This document shows, in pieces, positions 59,104 to 64,000 of a DNA stretch of 64,000 nt. Source of the stretch: Bacillus sp. S/N-304-OC-R1 (lineage in GTDB: Bacteria > Bacillota > Bacilli > Bacillales > Cytobacillaceae). The position numbers were made by a program, and so were the translations under genes. The stretch spans positions 1 to 64,000 of the forward strand of contig NZ_JACWFE010000014.1 in assembly GCF_019749375.1 (NCBI RefSeq), written 5' to 3'. The first letter of the stretch is position 1, and each line of letters opens with the position of its first letter. The notes under the pieces were generated by a model. That model did no database searches. It had not been told where the DNA came from and was given only the letters and a program-made list of their open reading frames with translations.

Positions 59104-59943
59104 TCATTCACTTCCCCACTTTTCAAGCAGCAGCTTTATTTCCTTTTCATGTGGAAGTTCTTCTTTCGGTGTCTCCAAAATAAAAGGGATGTTTTTAAGT
59201 TGGGGAGTCTTAATGAGCTGATCAAATTGAGACTCTGTAATATAGCCTGCTCCAAATATGGGAGCATGCCGATCTTTTCCTTCTCCTGATGGATACTTCG
59301 AATTATTAAAATGAATTACTTCTAAGACATCAAAATATCCTAAATCTGTCCCTTTCTTCACTACTTCTGCCCAATTTTCACCATTCCATAATCCACAGGA
59401 GAACGCATGACATGTATCTAAGCAAAAGCCAATTTTCTCTGGGTGATCGCTTAACTTCCGTATTTGCACTAGCTCTTCCAGAGTTGTTCCTATTGTTCCG
59501 GGTAATCCAGCATTGTTTTCTAGTAATATTTTGGCTTCCCCTTCCCATTCGCTAAGAATTTCATTTAGCATCTCGATCATTAGCTGATAGCTTTCAATTA
59601 GGGTTGAAGGGGGAATATGCTTTCCAAAATGAACAACAACACCTATAGAACCACAAGCTTCCGCTATCTCCAAATCATTTACCAACGAACGAATCACCAG
59701 TCTGCGCTTTTCTTCATTATTCGGTGTAATACTTGTAGGATAAGGTGTGTGGCTGACAGAGATCATGCCGTGTTCTTTGCAAAACTCCTTACATAGATCA
59801 GCGTCATCCCTGTTAAAATCTTTTACTAATAAACTTCGTGGATTTTTCGGGAAGTATTGAAAAGCAGCGGCTTTCATTGCAGCAGCTGTCCTGGCAGCTC
59901 CTAAAAAACCCTCACTAATAGAAAGATGGCAGCCAAATATCAT
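59104..59943 (-). CDS. endonuclease IV-like AP endonuclease (Nfo paralogue)
   Basis: A 279-residue TIM-barrel protein of AP endonuclease family 2. Metal ligands can be traced: IFGCHLSI, SHTPYP, VVVHFGKH (His), ILLENNAG (Glu), GFCLDTCHAF (Asp-x-x-His), IHFNNSK (His) and KDRHAPI (Asp-x-His), and the closing LETP (Glu). The GxGxI loop reads FGAGYI where true Nfo has IGEG/IGKG. ATG 59943 follows GGAGAG. Co-transcribed with the glycosylase gene 15 nt upstream: together they cut damaged bases and then the abasic site. Confidence 0.85.
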   Translation of the reverse strand: MIFGCHLSISEGFLGAARTAAAMKAAAFQYFPKNPRSLLVKDFNRDDADLCKEFCKEHGMISVSHTPYPTSITPNNEEKRRLVIRSLVNDLEIAEACGSIGVVVHFGKHIPPSTLIESYQLMIEMLNEILSEWEGEAKILLENNAGLPGTIGTTLEELVQIRKLSDHPEKIGFCLDTCHAFSCGLWNGENWAEVVKKGTDLGYFDVLEVIHFNNSKYPSGEGKDRHAPIFGAGYITESQFDQLIKTPQLKNIPFILETPKEELPHEKEIKLLLEKWGSE

Positions 59944-59958
59944 ACGCACTCTCCTCTC

Positions 59959-60762
59959 CTAATGCTGGCAGTTTTGACAAAAGTATGTTTTACGTGAAGA
60001 AATCTCCGTTTTCACAATAGGTGAACTGCATCGTGGACATTCCTTCCCATCACGGTCATGTACATACATCCTATAGCCTCCTGTTTTTCCGTCTCCCTTA
60101 TAAAGAGGTTCCTCCATATAACCTCCCTGTTGGATCCCCCGCTGAAGGATATATCGAATCGATTCGTATAGATGATTCATTTGACCATTATCTAATTCAT
60201 GTATTTTTCTTTCGGGAAGTAATTGCGCATGCCATAGAATCTCATCCGAATACCGATTCCCAATCCCCGCTATCACCTCTTGATTTAGCAGTGTTGTTTT
60301 TAATCCGCCTCTTTTACTTTTTATCCTATCCTGGAACACTTCTAGTGAAAAATTAGGGTCAAGCGGCTCTGAGCCAATATCCTGAAATACTTCCTTAATC
60401 TTTTCCGGCGTTAAAAGATGCAAATAACCTAAGCGAAGTCCAATAAAATAAAGATGATAATCTCCAAAGGATAATTGTACTTGCACTGTTCGATCTGGTT
60501 TCTCTTCTTCCCGTCCAAAAAACATCCTTCCGCCTAACATGAGGTGCAGAAGTAAACATTGACCATTTTGGAGCTTGAAAATTAAATATTTTGCTCTTCT
60601 TTCAATAGCTGCAACTTTTTGATTCTTTACTTGATTAGAAAATTGTTCTACCGGTATATTGATCGATTTCTCCCGATTAATTGCAACCTCTGTAACCATT
60701 TTGCCGCTGACAAACTGCTGCAGCATAGATTTATACGTTTCCATTTCAGGTAATTCCGGCAT
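59959..60762 (-). CDS. formamidopyrimidine-DNA glycosylase family protein (Fpg/Nei paralogue)
   Basis: A 267-residue DNA glycosylase/AP lyase: catalytic N-terminal MPELPEME (Pro 2, Glu 3), helix-two-turn-helix region VIAGIGNRYSDEILWHA, and a C-terminal zinc finger (ECPRCSSPI ... YFCQNCQH). Substrate is an oxidised purine or pyrimidine. Divergence from standard MutM suggests a paralogue. GGAGG precedes ATG 60762. Forms a two-gene repair operon with the endonuclease IV-like gene. Confidence 0.88.
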   Translation of the reverse strand: MPELPEMETYKSMLQQFVSGKMVTEVAINREKSINIPVEQFSNQVKNQKVAAIERRAKYLIFKLQNGQCLLLHLMLGGRMFFGREEEKPDRTVQVQLSFGDYHLYFIGLRLGYLHLLTPEKIKEVFQDIGSEPLDPNFSLEVFQDRIKSKRGGLKTTLLNQEVIAGIGNRYSDEILWHAQLLPERKIHELDNGQMNHLYESIRYILQRGIQQGGYMEEPLYKGDGKTGGYRMYVHDRDGKECPRCSSPIVKTEISSRKTYFCQNCQH

Positions 60763-60851
60763 TGTTGGTCCTCCATTTATACATCTGTACTACTATTATT
60801 ACTCAACCAGGAAAAATCATGAGAGGGGGAACTGAGGAATATTGTTCACAC

Positions 60852-60897
60852 AAAAAAGCGTTTCTAATACTTCTATCCAGAAATACTAGAAACGCTT
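60852..60897 (-). terminator. terminator of the amino acid permease gene
   Basis: AAGCGTTTCTA...TAGAAACGCTT (60856-60897) with T run on the minus strand (60855-60852). Confidence 0.85.
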
Positions 60898-60907
60898 ATT
60901 CCACTTT

Positions 60908-62347
60908 TTATATCCGCATTTGTTTATTATCTTTTAATTGCAAAGCTTGTTCTTCTGTACCATCCTGTTCACGATTCTTCTTTATTTTTAAATGATAAAT
61001 GACATAGCATGCAATAACAAACGGGACACCTAAATATAGGGCTAAGCGTTGTTCAGAGTCAAACGCAAGACTAACCAACACAATGCAATTTAAAGTTAAT
61101 GCGATAAGCGGAAGAATTGGATAAAGTGGTGTTCTAAATTTAAGATCCTCCACTTTGCCGCCCTCACGAATAAATCTTCTGCGGAAAGCTATTTGTGATG
61201 CAGAAATAGAGATCCAACCAACCTGGGCGCCTAATCCCGCAACGGAAAGCAGCCAAACAAATACGGTCTTTTCTGCAAAAAAACCTGACAACAATGATAA
61301 TAGGGCGATTCCCATCGTTAGAACTAAGGCATTAATTGGCACACCTTGTTTATTAACCTTTGTTAGCTTAGGGCTTGTCATCTTCTCTTTAGACATGGCA
61401 TACAGCATCCGTGTCGCCGCATATAATCCAGAGTTTGCAACTGATAGTAATGCTGTCAGGATAACAAAGTTCATAATATCAGCTGCATAAGGAATTCCGA
61501 TACTATCAAATACTACAACAAACGGACTTTCAACAACACCCGCTTTGTCCATAGGAATTAAGCTAGATAATACAAAGATTGCCAATACGAAGAAAACCAA
61601 TGTACGCCAAACAGTTTGCTTAATGGATTTAGGAATAGTTTTCTCTGGTTCTTCACTTTCCCCCGCTGCAATCCCGATTAATTCAGTTCCTTGAAATGAA
61701 AAGTTCACAGCAATCATAGTAATGATTAGGGCAGTAAATCCATTAGGCAATAAGCCATGTGCGGTAAAGTTTGATAAAAATGGAGCAGCTTGTCCTCCTT
61801 TCATCGGGATGATGCCAAACATTGCGGCACCTCCAAGGACGATAAATGCCAAAATGGCAAAAATTTTAATACTTGAGAACCAAAACTCTGTTTCCCCAAA
61901 AGCCTTGGCTGAAAGAGCATTTAATGAAAATAATACAATGGCAAATATCGCACACCAGATCCATACAGGAGAATCTGGAAACCATCTTTGCATAAGCTGT
62001 CCTGCAGATAGCAATTCTAATGCCACAGTAACAGACCAGCCGAGCCAATAAAGCCAACCGAGTGCAAATCCTGTACCTGGCCCGATAAATTTTGTGGTAT
62101 ACGTTTGGAATGATCCAGATACTGGCATAGCTACAGATAATTCCCCTAAACAAAGCATAGTGAGAAACATAATCATGCCGCCAACCAAGTAAGAAAGAAT
62201 GGCACCTGTTGGGCCAGCTTGGCTAATCGTATAGCCAGATCCTAAGAAAAGACCAGATCCAATTACACCGCCAAGGGAGATCATGAATAAGTGACGAGCC
62301 TTCATCGTTCTCTGTAATTCATGAGCTGTGTTCTCTTGTAAGTTCAT
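60908..62347 (-). CDS. APC-family amino acid permease
   Basis: A 479-residue transporter with 12 helices: [23 protein letters not shown] (unwound TM1 GxG motif), [42 protein letters not shown] (TM6 and following loop, the AAT-subfamily hallmark) and [19 protein letters not shown]. It resembles Bacillus AAT-type permeases (RocE, LysP, YbxG class); the amino acid taken up cannot be told by eye. No T-box or S-box leader seen upstream. Confidence 0.9.
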   Translation of the reverse strand: MNLQENTAHELQRTMKARHLFMISLGGVIGSGLFLGSGYTISQAGPTGAILSYLVGGMIMFLTMLCLGELSVAMPVSGSFQTYTTKFIGPGTGFALGWLYWLGWSVTVALELLSAGQLMQRWFPDSPVWIWCAIFAIVLFSLNALSAKAFGETEFWFSSIKIFAILAFIVLGGAAMFGIIPMKGGQAAPFLSNFTAHGLLPNGFTALIITMIAVNFSFQGTELIGIAAGESEEPEKTIPKSIKQTVWRTLVFFVLAIFVLSSLIPMDKAGVVESPFVVVFDSIGIPYAADIMNFVILTALLSVANSGLYAATRMLYAMSKEKMTSPKLTKVNKQGVPINALVLTMGIALLSLLSGFFAEKTVFVWLLSVAGLGAQVGWISISASQIAFRRRFIREGGKVEDLKFRTPLYPILPLIALTLNCIVLVSLAFDSEQRLALYLGVPFVIACYVIYHLKIKKNREQDGTEEQALQLKDNKQMRI

Positions 62348-62686
62348 TAATACCTTCCCCCTTTATGAATACGGTTTCATATAAAACATCATAAACTTTA
62401 AAAAGATTTGTTATATTGGGATAATAGATTAAAATTTATTTTTTGGCAATCCCCAAATGTTTCTTTAAAAAAATTTTTTCAAAGATACCTTAAGCATTTT
62501 TCCTATAAAATATTTTTCTCCTTGCTAAAAAATCGCACCTTAAAGTAGTGTGCTAAAAATTAGACAATAACAATCACTTTTTTTACAGGAATAATTGCCT
62601 TATTATAGAAATCAAAGGGTTTGGCTTTTAATTCTACGGGATAGTATATTTATACATTCTACGCCCGTAATCAAGTGGGGAGATTT
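62348..62686. other. divergent promoter region
   Basis: About 340 nt, AT-rich. The permease gene reads left and the phosphotransferase gene right. I find no riboswitch or strong inverted repeat. A TATATT at about 62645 could be a -10 for the right-hand gene, but its -35 is poor. Confidence 0.3.
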
Positions 62687-63535
62687 ATGGAGATCGAAAA
62701 AATCATTACAAATTTAGTTCAAGAGAAAATCATTCAATCAGAGCCAACAAAATATGAACAATTAAAAGGAGGAACAGTCAGTGAACTGTATCTCCTTTGC
62801 CATAATGATAGTAAATATGTCGTTAAGTTAAATGATGCTCAGCTTATTCAATCAGAAGCATTTTTTCTCGGATACTACAAGGAATCAAACTTATTGCCTC
62901 GGCTCTTGTATGTTGAGCCATCTTATAGGTACATCGTTTATTCTTTCATAACAGGCTCAACGAATTATGTTAAAAATAATAAAAAAGATATACTTAATGC
63001 CCTTGTTCAAGGCCTTTTAAATCATTATAAAAAAGCGCCTAATCACTCTGGCTGGGGATGGGCAGACGATCCAGCAGATTCTTGGGAAAGGTTTCTCAAC
63101 AATAGAGTTCTTGAAGCTCGGAAGGTTATAGATTCACGCTTAACACACGACGATCATAGCTTGGTTCTTCACCTCCTTCAAAAAAATAACTCCGCTAGAA
63201 GTCCATACTTGTTGCACGGAGATTGTGGAGTACATAATTTTATTTTCAATGATGGGCGATTAGATGGTGTGATTGACCCGAGCCCCGTTATCGGTCCTCC
63301 TCTATATGACTTAATCTATGCGTTTTGCTCTTCAACAGATGATCTAACAAAAGAAACAATAGAATCAACTGTTAGTTTGTTAAATAAAGAGGATATTTAC
63401 AGTTCTAATTTATACGCAGAAGTTTTGATCGGATTATATTTAAGGATAGGTACTTGTATTAAACATCATCCAAATGACTTTGGAGATTACTTAAACGCAT
63501 GGAACTATTGGAAGGAAGTCATAAAACAGCCATAA
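62687..63535 (+). CDS. APH/choline-kinase-fold phosphotransferase
   Basis: A 282-residue kinase-like protein: ATP-site Lys in YVVKLND (about residue 42), catalytic HGDCGVHNFIF (Brenner motif H-G-D-x-x-x-x-N), then LDGVIDPSPVIGPPLYDLIYAF (metal-binding Asp in IDP). This is the aminoglycoside phosphotransferase/homoserine-kinase fold. Family members phosphorylate antibiotics, choline, thiamine or sugars, so resistance cannot be inferred. ATG 62687 has GGGGAG; GTG 62675 is also in frame. Confidence 0.82.
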   Translation: MEIEKIITNLVQEKIIQSEPTKYEQLKGGTVSELYLLCHNDSKYVVKLNDAQLIQSEAFFLGYYKESNLLPRLLYVEPSYRYIVYSFITGSTNYVKNNKKDILNALVQGLLNHYKKAPNHSGWGWADDPADSWERFLNNRVLEARKVIDSRLTHDDHSLVLHLLQKNNSARSPYLLHGDCGVHNFIFNDGRLDGVIDPSPVIGPPLYDLIYAFCSSTDDLTKETIESTVSLLNKEDIYSSNLYAEVLIGLYLRIGTCIKHHPNDFGDYLNAWNYWKEVIKQP

Positions 63536-63576
63536 CCAATGGTCGATCAGTCTGTAAAGTTTATGGACTTCATATT

Positions 63577-63610
63577 AAAAGCTAGGCTTCGGTAATGAAG
63601 CCTAGCTTTT
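63577..63610. terminator. bidirectional terminator
   Basis: A perfect 14-bp stem (63577-63590/63597-63610) with a 6-nt loop lies between convergent genes; it contains the stop codon of the EamA-like gene. Confidence 0.9.
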
Positions 63611-64000
63611 CTGTGATGCGTTTATAATGGATTTGTTAAGGGATGGCTTTACTTCAGCCACAATAATGGCAATGAAGATTAAAAAGCATCCTAGTATCAT
63701 CTTACCGGATAAAATTTCATTTAAGACAATGACCGAGGCAATTGTACCGAATAGTGATTCCGTTGAAAGAATAATAGCAGACTTTGTTGGATTTGCATAT
63801 TGCATGCCGATATTTTGGCAGACATATGCAATTAACGTACAAAAGACGGCTAGATAAACAATTGTCAAAATCCCTTCCGTGCTAGCTGAAGTTGGTACCT
63901 CTCCTAAAATCAGCACACCCGCCCAGCTAAAAATCGAGGCTGCAAAAAATTGAACAATTGTTAAGGCTAAGGCATCTTCCTTCTTCACAAATACATTTGT
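63602..64000 (-). CDS. EamA family (DMT) transporter, partial
   Basis: The C-terminal 132 codons of a gene that continues off the right edge; the frame stays open through 64000. It has about four helices (LTIVQFFAASIFSWAGVLIL; ILTIVYLAVFCTLIAYVCQNIGMQ; ANPTKSAIILSTESLFGTIASVIVLNE; ILGCFLIFIAIIVAE). This is the second EamA repeat of a 10-helix drug/metabolite transporter. Substrate unknown. Confidence 0.88.
   Translation of the reverse strand, partial: TNVFVKKEDALALTIVQFFAASIFSWAGVLILGEVPTSASTEGILTIVYLAVFCTLIAYVCQNIGMQYANPTKSAIILSTESLFGTIASVIVLNEILSGKMILGCFLIFIAIIVAEVKPSLNKSIINASQKS

Noticed and set aside
62687..63535. Aminoglycoside resistance kinase
   Set aside because: Only the kinase fold motifs are present; family members act on many substrates.

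Overview
The window looks like chromosomal DNA of a low-GC, Gram-positive, spore-former-type Bacillaceae (Bacillus/Cytobacillus/Mesobacillus-like). The basis is AT-rich sequence, strong AGGAGG ribosome binding sites, TTG/GTG starts, many stem-loop-plus-T terminators, and homologues of Bacillus genes (ycgRQ, mntH, bceRSAB, bmrCD/yheIH, yrdB, YhgE/Pip, ABC-F). It reads as a patchwork of small accessory operons with several decayed genes and no phage, CRISPR or intact insertion sequence.

Layout. 1-160: tandem minus-strand rRNA-type promoters and leader; the 16S gene should lie just off the left edge. 400-5228: an ABC importer of the nitrate/sulfonate/taurine class, with an HxlR regulator, a DUF4242 protein and an acyl-CoA-dehydrogenase-like enzyme. 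5560-8917: metal-related ycgRQ-like genes and a manganese transporter (mntH) behind two MntR-like boxes. 8981-16463: VanZ, hypotheticals, ureidoglycolate dehydrogenase, 2-hydroxyacid dehydrogenase, DinB, phosphoesterase, quinone reductase and a methyltransferase fronted by a 20-bp tandem repeat. 16853-19171: a MutS2 paralogue lacking the Smr domain, behind a long leader with a 7-codon upstream ORF and two terminators. 19349-25371: a TetR/metallo-beta-lactamase/YrdB operon, an MFS gene split by an in-frame TGA, VOC proteins and DUF418. 25465-30004: Bce-type antimicrobial-peptide sensing and detoxification. 30113-37149: OppA-like lipoprotein, a decayed MHYT gene, a 52-bp repeat array, YhgE/Pip, an isochorismatase pseudogene and guanine deaminase. 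37250-42605: S66 peptidase and bmrCD with a leader peptide and attenuator. 42693-44792: proline-racemase/ornithine-cyclodeaminase pair behind a sigma-54-type promoter. 45046-52644: acetyltransferases, a MocR regulator, and a two-component system with a lipoprotein. 52665-53000: a second 52-bp array. 53046-56200: NERD protein and a Vga/VmlR-like ABC-F gene behind another attenuator. 56222-64000: methyltransferase, small proteins, a Fpg-Nfo base-excision pair, amino acid permease, phosphotransferase and a partial EamA transporter.

Main themes. Three unlinked loci (MutS2-like, bmrCD, ABC-F) carry the same kind of leader: promoter, short upstream ORF, competing stem-loops, and a terminator before the gene. 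That is the layout of genes induced by ribosome stalling. For the MutS2 paralogue this suggests an antibiotic- or stall-induced ribosome rescue or protection factor, which I regard as the most interesting candidate here. The second theme is a dispersed 52-bp hairpin repeat family, present as two arrays about 20 kb apart with one compensatory stem change.

All product names come from reading sequence motifs; no search was run.
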